From assembly GCA_937872225.1 (NCBI GenBank), contig CALMRZ010000032.1, positions 1 through 64,000 on the forward strand: a stretch of 64,000 bases of DNA, given 5' to 3'. A program made the position numbers and the translations under genes. Positions 25,464 through 34,928 of the stretch are shown here, piece by piece (the stretch's first letter is position 1; every line of letters starts with the position of its first letter). Source of the DNA: an uncultured Spirochaetota bacterium (lineage in GTDB: Bacteria; Spirochaetota; UBA4802; UBA5550). The notes below the pieces were generated by a model. That model did no database searches. It was given only the letters and a program-made list of their open reading frames with translations, and was not told where the DNA came from.

Positions 25464-28400
25464 ATGACCCTTTCAGACATATCGATAAAGAACACCGTTT
25501 TCGCCTGGATCCTCATGTTCGGCCTCATCATCTTCGGGGCCATCGGCTTCAGCCGCATGGGGATAAGCCAGATGCCCGACGTTGATTTCCCGGTCATCAC
25601 CGTCACCGTCAGCTGGGTGGGCGCCTCCCCGGAAACCATGGAATCCTCCATAGCCGACGTCCTGGAGGACTCCGTCATGACCATCGAGGGCATCAGGAAC
25701 ATAAGCTCGACCTCCATGGAGGGCCTGTCGAACATCACCATAGAATTCGAGCTGTCCCGCGACGTGGACACGGCCCTGCAGGAGGTCCAGACCAAGATCC
25801 TCCAGGCCCAGCGGAACCTGCCTACCGATATCGATCCGCCCATCGTGACCAAGTCGAACCCCGAGGACAATCCCATCATGTTCACGTCCCTGAGCGGAAC
25901 GGCGACCGCCAGAGAAAAAGTGCTTTTCATGCGCGACCGCCTGAAGGACGCCATAACCACCATCGAGGGGGTCGGCGACGTGCGCATGGGCGGCTACGTC
26001 GACCCCAACATGCGGATATGGCTCAACACCGACCGGATGGCCGGCCAGGAGATCACCGTCGACGACATCATCAATACCGTCACAAGCCAACATACCCTTA
26101 CCCCCTCCGGCTACATAGAAAGCGGCCCCCGGGAAGCCAACGTCCGGGTCATGAGCGAAGCGGGCACGCCGGAGGAATTCAAGCGGCTCATCATAACCCG
26201 GCGAGGCGGCGAGCCCATCTGGAAGCCGATACGGCTCGGCGACGTGGCCACCGTGGAGGAAGGGACCGCGGACGTCAGGCGGATGGCCCGCTTCAAGGGC
26301 GTGCCGGCGGTCGGCCTGGGCGTCATCAAGCAGCGGGGCTCCAACGCCGTGGCGGTCGCCCGCAAGGTAAAGGAAAAGATACAGGCCCTCAACCTCTCGG
26401 GCATGATCCCCAAGAACATGAAGATGAACATCTCCTTCGACAGCACCAAGTTCATCGAGGATTCCACCAACGAGCTCCTGTTCACCCTGACCATGTCGGT
26501 CATACTGACCTCGATCGTCTGCTGGCTCTTCCTCGGCTCCTGGAGTTCCGCCTTCAATGTCATACTGGCCATACCGACGTCACTTATCGGGTCCTTCATC
26601 GTGCTCTATTTCCTCGGCTTCACCCTCAACACCTTCACCCTGCTGGGGCTTTCCCTGGTCATCGGCATCGTCGTGGACGACGCCATCATGGTAATGGAAA
26701 ACATCGTGCGGTACTTCGAGGGAGGCATGAGCCGCGTCAAGGCGGCCATCGTGGGCGCCCGGGAAATCACCTCCGCGGCGGTTGCCGCCTCCCTTGCCAT
26801 CCTGGCCATCTTCATCCCGGTCGTCTTCATGAAGGGCATCATCGGAAAATTCTTCTTCCAGTTCGGTGTCACCATTTCCGTGGCAGTCATCCTGTCGCTC
26901 CTGGAGGCCCTGACCCTGGCGCCGATGCGCTGTTCCCAGATGCTCCAGACCGGCAAGGAAAACAGGCTCGGCCGGGCCATGGACGGCTTCATGGACTTCG
27001 TTGCCTCGAAATACCGGGGCGCCCTCGGGTGGTGCCTTGACAACCGGTGGAAGGTGCTGGGCGCCGCGTCGGCGGTCTTTGCCGTGTCACTGCTCCTCCT
27101 CCCGGGCATGCGCAAGGAATTCGTGCCGCCCCAGGACCAGGGGATTTTCATCGCCACCGTCAGGACCCCCCTCGGCTCGTCCCTCGAATTCACCGACTCG
27201 GTCGTCAGGAAAATCGAGGCCATGCTGAAGGAGCGGCCCGAGGTCGAGAAATACTTCGGCAACATCGGCGGCTTCCAGGGGGGACTGGTGAACCAGGGGA
27301 CGATCTTCATCACCCTGAAGGACTACCAGAAGCGTCCCGCCGTAGCGCCTTTCAAGAAGAAGCCCACGCAACAGCAATTCATGGGATTCATCAGGGAAAA
27401 GGTCAGGAAGATTCCCGGCGTCTATACCGCGAACATGATGGACCTGTCCCAGGCGGGCTTCACCGCCAAGCGCGGCTTCCCGATCCAGTTCTCCGTCCAG
27501 GGCCCGGACTGGGAAAAGCTCGCCGTCTACAGCAAGACGATGATGGAGCGGATGGATAAATCCGGCCTGGTCACCGACGTCGACACCGATTACCAGCTCG
27601 GCATGCCGGAGGTGCGGGTGACCCCGGACCGGGACCGCGCCCGGGACCGCGGCGTCACCATCACGAACATCGCCAACACCATCAGCGCCGCCGTGGGGAG
27701 CCTCCGCGTCGCGAAGTACACCGGCGAGTCGGGGCGGCGCGATGACGTGCGCATCAAGCTCCTTGACCGCTACAACCGCGCGCCCGGCGACATCAGCCGC
27801 ATCAAGGTGCGCAACATCCACGGCGAGATGGTACCCCTCTCCAGCGTTGTCCATATTACCGAGAGACCATCGTACCTGACCATCACGCGGTACAACCGGG
27901 AGCGTGCCATCAACGTATTCGCCAACATCGGCCCTGATAAGTCCCAGTCAGATATCCTGAATTTCATAGAGAAGACCGCCCGGCAGGTGCTCCCTCACGG
28001 TTATCACATCACCTTCTCGGGAAGCTCGGAGACCTTCAAGGAATCCTTCGAGAGCCTCATCTTCGCCCTGGCCCTGGGCATCGTCGTCGCCTACATGATC
28101 CTCGGGTCCCAGTACAACAGCTTCCTGCACCCGGTCATCATACTCCTTGCGCTCCCCTTCAGCGCGAGCGGCGCCTTCATAGCCATGCGCCTCACCGGGG
28201 TATCACTGAACATCTACAGCATGATCGGCCTGCTCCTCCTGATGGGCATCGTGAAAAAGAATTCCATCATGCTGGTCGATTTCACCAACGCGCGCCGCGT
28301 CGCCGGCATGGGCGTCCACGACGCCCTCCTCGACGCGTGCCCCGTCAGGCTGCGGCCCATCATGATGACATCGATAGCCACGATAGCCGCGGCGATACCG

Positions 28401-28598
28401 CCGGCCATGTCGCTGGGCCCCGGCGCGGAAACGACGCGGCCCATGGGCATCGTGGTCATCGGCGGCGTGTTCCTGTCGACCATGCTCACCCTCTTCGTGG
28501 TGCCCTGCGCCTACAGCCTGTTGAGCCGGTTTGAAAGCACCCGGCACCAGAAGGAGCTCCATGAGGCCCTTGAGTCCCTGGGCGAGATAAAGAACTAA
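25464..28598 (+). CDS. RND-family efflux pump, HAE1/AcrB type
   Basis: This inner-membrane proton-driven exporter has 1044 residues, the normal length. It opens with MTLSDISIKNTVFAW, the canonical start of AcrB/MdtC-type pumps. It has two halves of six transmembrane helices, with GLSLVIGIVVDDAIMVMEN in helix 4 supplying the proton-relay aspartates and GLLLLMGIVKKNSIMLVDF in the second half. Upstream in-frame ATGs at 25275 and 25371 lie in repeat-like sequence and would add an unusual extension. No adaptor (MFP) gene is adjacent, so it must borrow one or work in an unusual way with the divergent TolC-like protein. Confidence 0.92.
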   Translation: MTLSDISIKNTVFAWILMFGLIIFGAIGFSRMGISQMPDVDFPVITVTVSWVGASPETMESSIADVLEDSVMTIEGIRNISSTSMEGLSNITIEFELSRDVDTALQEVQTKILQAQRNLPTDIDPPIVTKSNPEDNPIMFTSLSGTATAREKVLFMRDRLKDAITTIEGVGDVRMGGYVDPNMRIWLNTDRMAGQEITVDDIINTVTSQHTLTPSGYIESGPREANVRVMSEAGTPEEFKRLIITRRGGEPIWKPIRLGDVATVEEGTADVRRMARFKGVPAVGLGVIKQRGSNAVAVARKVKEKIQALNLSGMIPKNMKMNISFDSTKFIEDSTNELLFTLTMSVILTSIVCWLFLGSWSSAFNVILAIPTSLIGSFIVLYFLGFTLNTFTLLGLSLVIGIVVDDAIMVMENIVRYFEGGMSRVKAAIVGAREITSAAVAASLAILAIFIPVVFMKGIIGKFFFQFGVTISVAVILSLLEALTLAPMRCSQMLQTGKENRLGRAMDGFMDFVASKYRGALGWCLDNRWKVLGAASAVFAVSLLLLPGMRKEFVPPQDQGIFIATVRTPLGSSLEFTDSVVRKIEAMLKERPEVEKYFGNIGGFQGGLVNQGTIFITLKDYQKRPAVAPFKKKPTQQQFMGFIREKVRKIPGVYTANMMDLSQAGFTAKRGFPIQFSVQGPDWEKLAVYSKTMMERMDKSGLVTDVDTDYQLGMPEVRVTPDRDRARDRGVTITNIANTISAAVGSLRVAKYTGESGRRDDVRIKLLDRYNRAPGDISRIKVRNIHGEMVPLSSVVHITERPSYLTITRYNRERAINVFANIGPDKSQSDILNFIEKTARQVLPHGYHITFSGSSETFKESFESLIFALALGIVVAYMILGSQYNSFLHPVIILLALPFSASGAFIAMRLTGVSLNIYSMIGLLLLMGIVKKNSIMLVDFTNARRVAGMGVHDALLDACPVRLRPIMMTSIATIAAAIPPAMSLGPGAETTRPMGIVVIGGVFLSTMLTLFVVPCAYSLLSRFESTRHQKELHEALESLGEIKN

Positions 28599-30397
28599 TC
28601 GGTGAAATGCCGCGGCTCTGCCGCGGTCGTGACGGCCTCGCCGCTCATGAGCCTAGCGCGGAGCCCTTCGATCTTCGGCAGTTCGTATTCAAAAAAGAAT
28701 TTCATGACAAGCAGCTTGCCTTCGAGGAAGTCCCGGTCGGCTTCCGAGCTGCCGGCAAGGGCCCTGACGGCCGCCATCCCCTGGAGGAGCCACTGCCACG
28801 CGATGCAGATGATCCCGGAGAATTCAAGGTACAGTGTCGCGTCCGCGAGAAAACGGTCGATCTCGCCCTTTACCGCAAAACCGACCAGGGCCCCGGTCAC
28901 CTGCCTCAGATGTTCCACGGCCGCCTTCAGTTTTTCCGCGTACGGCTTGAGGTCAGCGACGGCCCGGGCGGCCTCGATCGTCTTTCCCAGCTCTTCCAGG
29001 TAAATACCCGCGGCCCTACCCTTGTGCATGGTGACCTTCCTGCCCAGGAGGTCCATGGCCTGGATGCCGGTCGTGCCCTCGTGGATCGGGTGGATGCGCA
29101 TGTCCCGCAGGTACTGTTCCAGCGGGAACTCGTCGCTGTAGCCGTACCCGCCCAGGCACTGGAGGGCCAGGCTGGTTGAAATGACGCCCATTTCCGACGG
29201 ATAGGTCTTCACCATCGGCGTGATAAAATCAAGGAGCAGTTCAAGGCGCTCCTTCTCCTCCCCGGAGGCTATGCCCGCGGCATCGACGAGCCTGCCGGCG
29301 TACACGATGAGGGAGAGGCCGCCCTCCACGATGGCCCGCTGCTGCAGCAGCATCCGCTTCACGTCCGCGTGTTCGATGATGGGCACCGGGGGCTTCTCCG
29401 GGTCCTTTTCGGTTACTGACCGGCCCTGGAGCCGCTCGCGCGCGTACTCGAGGGCGGCGTGATAGGCGGCGGACGCTATGGCGGCGGCGCCCAGGCCTAC
29501 GTTTATTCGGGCCTCGTTCATCATCTGGAACATGCACGAGAGCCCCCTGTTCGGCTCGCCCACGAGCCAGCCGCGGCAGTCGCCGCTCTCGCCCATGCTG
29601 AGCTGGGCGATCGGCGCGCCCCGGTAGCCCATCTTGTGATAACACCCGGCGCAGCTGACGTCGTTGAACTCGAGCTGTTCCGCAGAGACGGGACGGTATT
29701 TGGGAACGACGAAGAGGGACAGTCCCTTGACGCCGGCCGGGGCGCCCTTGATGCGGGCCAACATCAGGTGCACGATATTTTCCGCCATGTCATGGTCGCC
29801 GGCCGATATGAAGGTCTTCTGGCCCCTGATCAGGTAGTAGCCTTTGTCCGTGGGCTCGGCGGAGGCGCGCACGTCGCCGAGGGAGCTCCCCGCCTCGGGT
29901 TCGGTGAGGGCCATCGTGCCCTGCCACCTTCCCTCGACCATCCGCTCGACATAGGTCTTGCGCAGTTCCTCGGACCCGAAGCTGAGAATGAGATTCACCG
30001 CCCCCGTGGTGAGGCCGGGGTACACGCTCAGGGAATAGTTCGCGGAGGCGAAGATGAACTGGCAGGCGTTGAACACTGACACGGGCATCTGCTGCCCTCC
30101 CCGGTCATAGGGGAAGATGGCGCTGATCCATCCCCCCTCCCCCGCCAGGGCCATGAACTCCTTCACTTTCGGGTGGACGCGGATAGTGCCGTCGACGTAC
30201 TTCGGCGGGTTTTTGTCCATTTCGGAAAAGACCGGAAACATGTGCTCCACGGCGATCTTCTTCGCCGTTCCCACGATCATGTCCACGCTCTCCCTGGTGT
30301 ATTCGCCGAAGCGTTCGGACGCGAGGAGTGACCCGATGTCATGGACGTTAAACAGGGTGAACGCAAGATTCTTCTCGCTGAAAAAACGCTCTGCCAT
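28595..30397 (-). CDS. Acyl-CoA dehydrogenase
   Basis: This FAD-dependent enzyme introduces a 2,3-double bond in an acyl-CoA. The 600-residue size and the C-terminal extension place it with the long FadE-like/DmdC-like group. Motifs are TMALTEPEAGSSLGDV, FISAGDHDMAENIVH, and the active-site region LGGYGYSDEFPLEQYLRD followed by HEGTTGIQAMDLLGRK. GGAGGT before the ATG at 30397 decides the start over 30460. It is the last gene of a minus-strand unit with the TetR regulator and the dienoyl-CoA-reductase-like flavoprotein. Fatty acid or aromatic acid breakdown is likely; the chain length is unknown. Its last 4 bases overlap the convergent RND gene. Confidence 0.88.
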   Translation of the reverse strand: MAERFFSEKNLAFTLFNVHDIGSLLASERFGEYTRESVDMIVGTAKKIAVEHMFPVFSEMDKNPPKYVDGTIRVHPKVKEFMALAGEGGWISAIFPYDRGGQQMPVSVFNACQFIFASANYSLSVYPGLTTGAVNLILSFGSEELRKTYVERMVEGRWQGTMALTEPEAGSSLGDVRASAEPTDKGYYLIRGQKTFISAGDHDMAENIVHLMLARIKGAPAGVKGLSLFVVPKYRPVSAEQLEFNDVSCAGCYHKMGYRGAPIAQLSMGESGDCRGWLVGEPNRGLSCMFQMMNEARINVGLGAAAIASAAYHAALEYARERLQGRSVTEKDPEKPPVPIIEHADVKRMLLQQRAIVEGGLSLIVYAGRLVDAAGIASGEEKERLELLLDFITPMVKTYPSEMGVISTSLALQCLGGYGYSDEFPLEQYLRDMRIHPIHEGTTGIQAMDLLGRKVTMHKGRAAGIYLEELGKTIEAARAVADLKPYAEKLKAAVEHLRQVTGALVGFAVKGEIDRFLADATLYLEFSGIICIAWQWLLQGMAAVRALAGSSEADRDFLEGKLLVMKFFFEYELPKIEGLRARLMSGEAVTTAAEPRHFTD

Positions 30398-30423
30398 ATC
30401 ATATACCTCCGATAATCTGATGA

Positions 30424-30460
30424 CGTCATTGCGAGGCATGCAACGACGAAACGCTCGCAA
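30424..30460 (+). repeat. REP-like CGTCATTGCGAGG repeat overlapping the tetR 3' end
   Basis: The sequence CGTCATTGCGAGGCATGCAA followed by CGACGAAACGCTCGCAA resembles the dispersed CGTCATTGCGAGG-type repeat also seen degenerately at 25167-25280. It supplies the stop codon and last codons of the TetR gene on the minus strand. Confidence 0.55.
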
Positions 30461-31052
30461 GCGCGGCCATGGTCGCTTCGATCATATCCTCGCGGAACTT
30501 CTCCGCATCTTCTTCATCGATATACAAGTGCTTGAAATGCCGGTATCCCTCGTACATGGCAATGATGATCTCCGCCGCGCGCTTCGGGTCGCGGATGCCG
30601 GCCCCGCCGGCGTCATGAATCTTCGCCATCTCTCCGATGATGAGCTTTTTCAGGATGGCATACATGTCCTTCAGCCTCGCATGTATGCGCGGCTCACGGC
30701 CGCTCATGGAAAGAATGGCAAAGTCGCCGCTCAGGTCGGACATGCCGTACCAGGCCTCGCTGAAGAATATCTCCACGAGGTTGCGCAGGCGCCTGCCGGG
30801 ATCGCCGGATTCAACGATAAGCTCATGGTAGATTTCACCCGCCCGCCGGATGACATAGTCAACGAGGGCGATGATCAGGTTTTCCCTGCTCTGAAAGTAG
30901 TGAATGATCAGGCTTGGATGGATATCCATCCGCTTCGCCACCTTGCCGATCGACGCGCCCTCGATACCCTCCTCAAGGATCACCTGGTAGAAATTCAAGA
31001 GGATATCCGGCTTCCTCACCTCGGCGTTCTGTCTTTTTTTTATGCCATCCAC
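30426..31052 (-). CDS. TetR-family regulator with repeat-derived C-terminus
   Basis: This 208-residue regulator has an N-terminal helix-turn-helix (IGKVAKRMDIHPSLIIHYFQSRENLI) and a helical effector domain. It is encoded 27 bp after the flavoprotein gene and 28 bp before the acyl-CoA dehydrogenase, so it probably regulates its own operon in response to an acyl-CoA or related ligand. The final codons (SVSSLHASQ) and the stop lie inside a CGTCATTGCGAGG...GACGAAACGCTCGCAA repeat at about 30424-30460. This means a REP-like element has supplied the protein's C-terminus. The loss or change of the native end is probably tolerated. Confidence 0.82.
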   Translation of the reverse strand: MDGIKKRQNAEVRKPDILLNFYQVILEEGIEGASIGKVAKRMDIHPSLIIHYFQSRENLIIALVDYVIRRAGEIYHELIVESGDPGRRLRNLVEIFFSEAWYGMSDLSGDFAILSMSGREPRIHARLKDMYAILKKLIIGEMAKIHDAGGAGIRDPKRAAEIIIAMYEGYRHFKHLYIDEEDAEKFREDMIEATMAALASVSSLHASQ

Positions 31053-31079
31053 GGCGCTACACCATCATGCCATCCGTAA

Positions 31080-33014
31080 TCATATCGACACGCCTGCCGC
31101 GTCCCCCTCATGGACCGCCTCGATGAGGCGGCGCGGCTTGATCACGTCGCCCGCTTCGGCAAAGGGGATGGCGAGCTTTTTCAGGACGCCCTCCAGATCG
31201 CGCTCCGGAGTCGATCCGAAGGCCTTGACGATCATCGCGGCGGGACCGATCCGCATCTCCTTCCCGTCCTGCTCGGCAACCACGGTATCGCCTTCGATGG
31301 CGGTGATCTTCGTGTTCAGGAGCAGCGCCCCGCCGCTCTTCTTGAGGCGGCGGTGGAGCCAGTAGCCGTGGGCGGGAAATGAGCTTACCGGCGGAAACTT
31401 CGCCATCTCCACGACCGTGACGCCGATGCCGCGATCGATACAGAAATCTGCGGTCTCCATCCCCACATAGCCGCCGCCCAGGATCACGGCGGGGCCCTTC
31501 ACCGGCACCTTTCCCGTAAGCACGTCCCGCGCCTCAACAATAGTGTTCCCGTCAATGCCCTTGATCGCCGGCGTCAGCGGCGCGGCCCCGGCGGCCAGGA
31601 CGACCGCATCGGGCCTGCTGTCGGCCAGCATCGTTTCCGTAACCGCCACTGACTCCTGCACGGCGACGCCCACCTGCTTCAGCTGCCGGACGATCCATTC
31701 CACCCACCGGTAGAACCCTTCCTTGTGGGGCGGCCTGCTCGCGGACACGAGCTGCCCGCCGATGACGGCCTCCCGTTCGAAGAGCGACACGGCGTGGCCC
31801 CGACGCGCAGCCGCCAGGGCCGCCGAGAGGCCGGCCGGCCCCCCGCCGATGACCCAGACCTTCTTCCGCGTGCCGGCTTTTGCATACAGGTCCTCGCACT
31901 CCCTGCCGCACTCGGCGTTGATGGAGCAGGCGGTGGGTTTGAACTCGAAGCTGAGGCGCTCGATGCAGCCCTGGTTGCACCCCAGGCACCAGCGCACGTC
32001 GTCCCATCTTCCCTCCTTCGCCTTTATCAAAACCTCCGGGTCGGCCAGGAGCTGGCGCCCCATGCTGACAAGGTCCGCGTCGCCCCGGGCGATGGCCTCG
32101 TCGGCCATGCGGGGGTCGATGATCCTCCCCACGCCGATGACCGGGACCGTCACGACCTGCTTGATCTCCCGCGCCCGGAACAGGTTGAACCCTTCCGGCG
32201 TGTCCGACGCCGCTATGGTGAGAAGGCCCGGCGTGGTGTACACGCCGACCGACGCGTGGATCGCGCTCGCTCCCGCGTCCGCCAGTCGCGGCGCGAGCCA
32301 TTTCGTGAACTCCAGCCCGAAGCCGCCCTTGATGCATTCCTCGATGGACAGCCTGGCGATTATGGGAAAATCGGGGCCGACCTTTTCCCGCGCCGCCTTC
32401 ACGATTTCGATGTAAAAGCGCGCCCGGTTCTCATCGCTCCCGCCGTACTCGTCCGTGCGCCTGTTGGAAAAAGGAGAAATGAACTGGTGCACCAGGTAGC
32501 CATGGGCGCCGTGGATCTCCACCGCGTCCATGCCCGCCGTCTTCGCCCGCAGCGCTCCCATGGCGTAGGCGCTGATAATTTCATGTATCCGGTCGATGGA
32601 CATCGCTTCCGTGGGCTGGTTGTAGATGAGGCTCGGCAGGTCGGAGGGCGCCTCCGGCTTGGCGCCGGTGACGGCTTCAATCGTTTCGCGGCCGGCGTGA
32701 TGGATCTGGAGAGCTATCTTAGATCCGTGGCGGTGGACCGCTTCGGCAAGGCGCGCCAGGCCCGGAACAAAGGAATCGTTCCAGACCCCGATCTCGCGGC
32801 CCATGTTTTTACCCCTGGGGTCGATGGCGCACTCCTCGGTAATAATGAGGCCGACGCCGCCCCGGGCCCTCCTTTCAAGGTAGGCGACGAGCTGATCGGT
32901 AACGGTGCTATCCTTGCCGCCATAACCGGTACCAATGGCGGGCATGACGGCACGGTTCTGCAGTTTAAGATTTTTGATGCCATAGGGGCTGAAGAGATGG
33001 GGCAGATTATTCAT
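31080..33014 (-). CDS. FadH/BaiCD-like NADH:flavin oxidoreductase (dienoyl-CoA reductase family)
   Basis: This 644-residue flavoprotein has an N-terminal old-yellow-enzyme barrel (residues about 1-370, with HHAGRE near 103 and HGAHGYLVHQFISPFSN), an iron-sulfur motif CLGCNQGC, and a C-terminal FAD/NAD-binding half (VIGGGPAGLSAALAA and VILGGGYVGMETADF). Members reduce 2,4-dienoyl-CoA or other enoates using FMN, [4Fe-4S] and FAD. It is the promoter-proximal gene of the unit that includes TetR and an acyl-CoA dehydrogenase, which favours a beta-oxidation accessory role. The exact substrate cannot be read. Confidence 0.88.
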   Translation of the reverse strand: MNNLPHLFSPYGIKNLKLQNRAVMPAIGTGYGGKDSTVTDQLVAYLERRARGGVGLIITEECAIDPRGKNMGREIGVWNDSFVPGLARLAEAVHRHGSKIALQIHHAGRETIEAVTGAKPEAPSDLPSLIYNQPTEAMSIDRIHEIISAYAMGALRAKTAGMDAVEIHGAHGYLVHQFISPFSNRRTDEYGGSDENRARFYIEIVKAAREKVGPDFPIIARLSIEECIKGGFGLEFTKWLAPRLADAGASAIHASVGVYTTPGLLTIAASDTPEGFNLFRAREIKQVVTVPVIGVGRIIDPRMADEAIARGDADLVSMGRQLLADPEVLIKAKEGRWDDVRWCLGCNQGCIERLSFEFKPTACSINAECGRECEDLYAKAGTRKKVWVIGGGPAGLSAALAAARRGHAVSLFEREAVIGGQLVSASRPPHKEGFYRWVEWIVRQLKQVGVAVQESVAVTETMLADSRPDAVVLAAGAAPLTPAIKGIDGNTIVEARDVLTGKVPVKGPAVILGGGYVGMETADFCIDRGIGVTVVEMAKFPPVSSFPAHGYWLHRRLKKSGGALLLNTKITAIEGDTVVAEQDGKEMRIGPAAMIVKAFGSTPERDLEGVLKKLAIPFAEAGDVIKPRRLIEAVHEGDAAGVSI

Positions 33015-33388
33015 TTTATACCCTCATATTTAATGTCATTGTGTCTTTTAAAAGTAAACCCTTAAATGACAATAGGATTATTAACTAAACATTCATTTAA
33101 TTAAGACTGTAATGTCAAGTGGAAAAGATGTGGGGTCAGAGTAAACTTTAAAATTATCGATAACTATCGGTCAGAATTGTTGTGTCAGAGCAAAACAGGG
33201 TTACGGTGATGTTACTCTAGGTTCACTTTGCCAGAAGAACATGTAAAAAACCATCCCCTTAAACATCACTTTATTTTTTAACATCTGGTCAATTATAGGC
33301 ATATCTGATTCTTGCCAGACAATGAGGCATATCTGTGTTACTCCCCTATTATACCTTATTCATGATACTATACTGGGGGGTATGTGAT
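33015..33388. other. 374-bp intergenic region with operator-like and repeat-like segments
   Basis: No gene is seen. Near the flavoprotein start an imperfect palindrome TTAAC-TAAAC-ATTCA-TTTAA-TTAA lies at 33081-33104, a plausible TetR-type operator. Further on, TGGGGTCAGAGTAAACTTTA at 33131-33150 and a TGTCAGAGCAAAAC block near 33182 resemble sequence flanking REP-associated transposase elements in other genomes. No transposase frame is present. Confidence 0.4.
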
Positions 33389-34924
33389 ATGGGCACAAAC
33401 GTTCTGATGGTGTATCCTGAAATTCCAACCACCTTCTGGAGTTTGAAACATGCGATCAAGCTTGCCGGATATAAATCGGTCATTCCGCCCCTGGGGCTCC
33501 TGACCGTCGCCGCGATGCTCCCGGAGAATTATACTGTAAAGTTAATCGACCTGGCAGTGTCCAGGCTTACCGGCAGGGACCTGGCCTGGGCGGACATAGT
33601 CTTCATATCCGCCATGCAGATACAGAAGAAATCCTTCGAAGCGGTCGTGGCCCTGTGCAACGAGTACAACGTTCCCATAGCGGCGGGAGGGCCCTACGCG
33701 TCGGCAAGCTTCAACGAGATCCGCGGGGTAAACTATTTCATCCTCAACGAGGCTGAAAACACCCTGCCCCGGTTCCTCCATGACTATGGGCGCGGCTGTC
33801 CGCAGAAGATATACGAGGATACCGCGAAACCGGACATCACCCTGACACCGCCCCCGCGGCTCGATCTGATCGATATAGCCGCTTACAGCAGCATGGCCCT
33901 GCAGTTTTCCCGGGGATGCCCCTTCAACTGCGAGTTCTGTGACATCATCAGGATGTTCGGCAGGGCGCCCCGGACCAAGCTCGTGGAGCAGTTCCTTCAC
34001 GAGATGGACCTGGTGTACGAGACCGGGTACCGGGGCTCCCTTTTTATCGTGGATGATAACTTTATCGGGAACAAGCCGAAGGTAAAGGCCCTGCTCCGGG
34101 CCATCGCGGTGTGGCAGAAAAAACGGGGTTATCCCTTCTACCTGTATACCGAAGCGAGCCTTGACCTGGCGCAGGACGGCGAATTGATGGACCTGATGCT
34201 CGATGCCGGTCTCGGCGACGTGTTCCTCGGCATAGAATCGCCGAACCCGGCCTCCCTGGCGGACATAGGGAAGATGCAGAACCTCAGGAACGACATGCAG
34301 GATAGCATCAGGAAAATGCACCGCAAGGGGATAGAAATCATGGGCGGCTTTATCGTCGGCTTCGACACGGACCTGGAAAATATATTCGACATGCAGGTCG
34401 ACTTCATCCAGAATGCGGGGATACCGAAGGCCATGGTGGGCCTCCTGTCCGTCATACCGAACACGCCCCTCTATGAACGACTGGAAAAGGAAAACCGCAT
34501 CATGGGGATCCCCACCGGGGACAACCTGGAGCTCGCCCTGAACTTCATCCCGAAAATGCCGGCGGAAAAACTCATCCAGGGATACAGGCACATCATCGAC
34601 ATGATCTACACGCCGAAAAACTACTTCAAGCGCTGCATGACCTTCATCAGGAACCTTCCGGAAAGCCATATCATCTGGGAGCTGAGGGAAAAAACACGGG
34701 ACGGTAATTATTACAAGACCGGGGACCACCGGATCCTGAGGCAGTTACGGGCCATGGTCAGCCTGATCATCAGGATGACCTTCTCGTATTACGGCTTCGA
34801 CTTCATCAGGTTCTTCTACAAGTCGATGAAATACAACCGCAGGTACTTTGTCTGCATCATGAACCTGCTGACCCACGGCTATCATTACTTCAAGATGAGG
34901 GAGATGATACTGAAGGGCAATTGA
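33389..34924 (+). CDS. B12-binding radical SAM protein (DUF4070 type)
   Basis: This 511-residue protein has an N-terminal cobalamin-binding-like Rossmann domain (residues about 1-140, IPPLGLLTVAAMLPENYTVKLIDL). The radical SAM core carries the cluster motif CPFNCEFC near residue 178, and a C-terminal DUF4070-like region follows. Relatives include methylases of hopanoids and other lipids. No canonical DxHxxG cobalamin motif is obvious. A G-rich tract just upstream supports the ATG at 33389. The gene stands alone, and the substrate is unknown; methylation or rearrangement of a lipid-like molecule is the family-level expectation. Confidence 0.82.
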   Translation: MGTNVLMVYPEIPTTFWSLKHAIKLAGYKSVIPPLGLLTVAAMLPENYTVKLIDLAVSRLTGRDLAWADIVFISAMQIQKKSFEAVVALCNEYNVPIAAGGPYASASFNEIRGVNYFILNEAENTLPRFLHDYGRGCPQKIYEDTAKPDITLTPPPRLDLIDIAAYSSMALQFSRGCPFNCEFCDIIRMFGRAPRTKLVEQFLHEMDLVYETGYRGSLFIVDDNFIGNKPKVKALLRAIAVWQKKRGYPFYLYTEASLDLAQDGELMDLMLDAGLGDVFLGIESPNPASLADIGKMQNLRNDMQDSIRKMHRKGIEIMGGFIVGFDTDLENIFDMQVDFIQNAGIPKAMVGLLSVIPNTPLYERLEKENRIMGIPTGDNLELALNFIPKMPAEKLIQGYRHIIDMIYTPKNYFKRCMTFIRNLPESHIIWELREKTRDGNYYKTGDHRILRQLRAMVSLIIRMTFSYYGFDFIRFFYKSMKYNRRYFVCIMNLLTHGYHYFKMREMILKGN

Positions 34925-34928
34925 TCCG

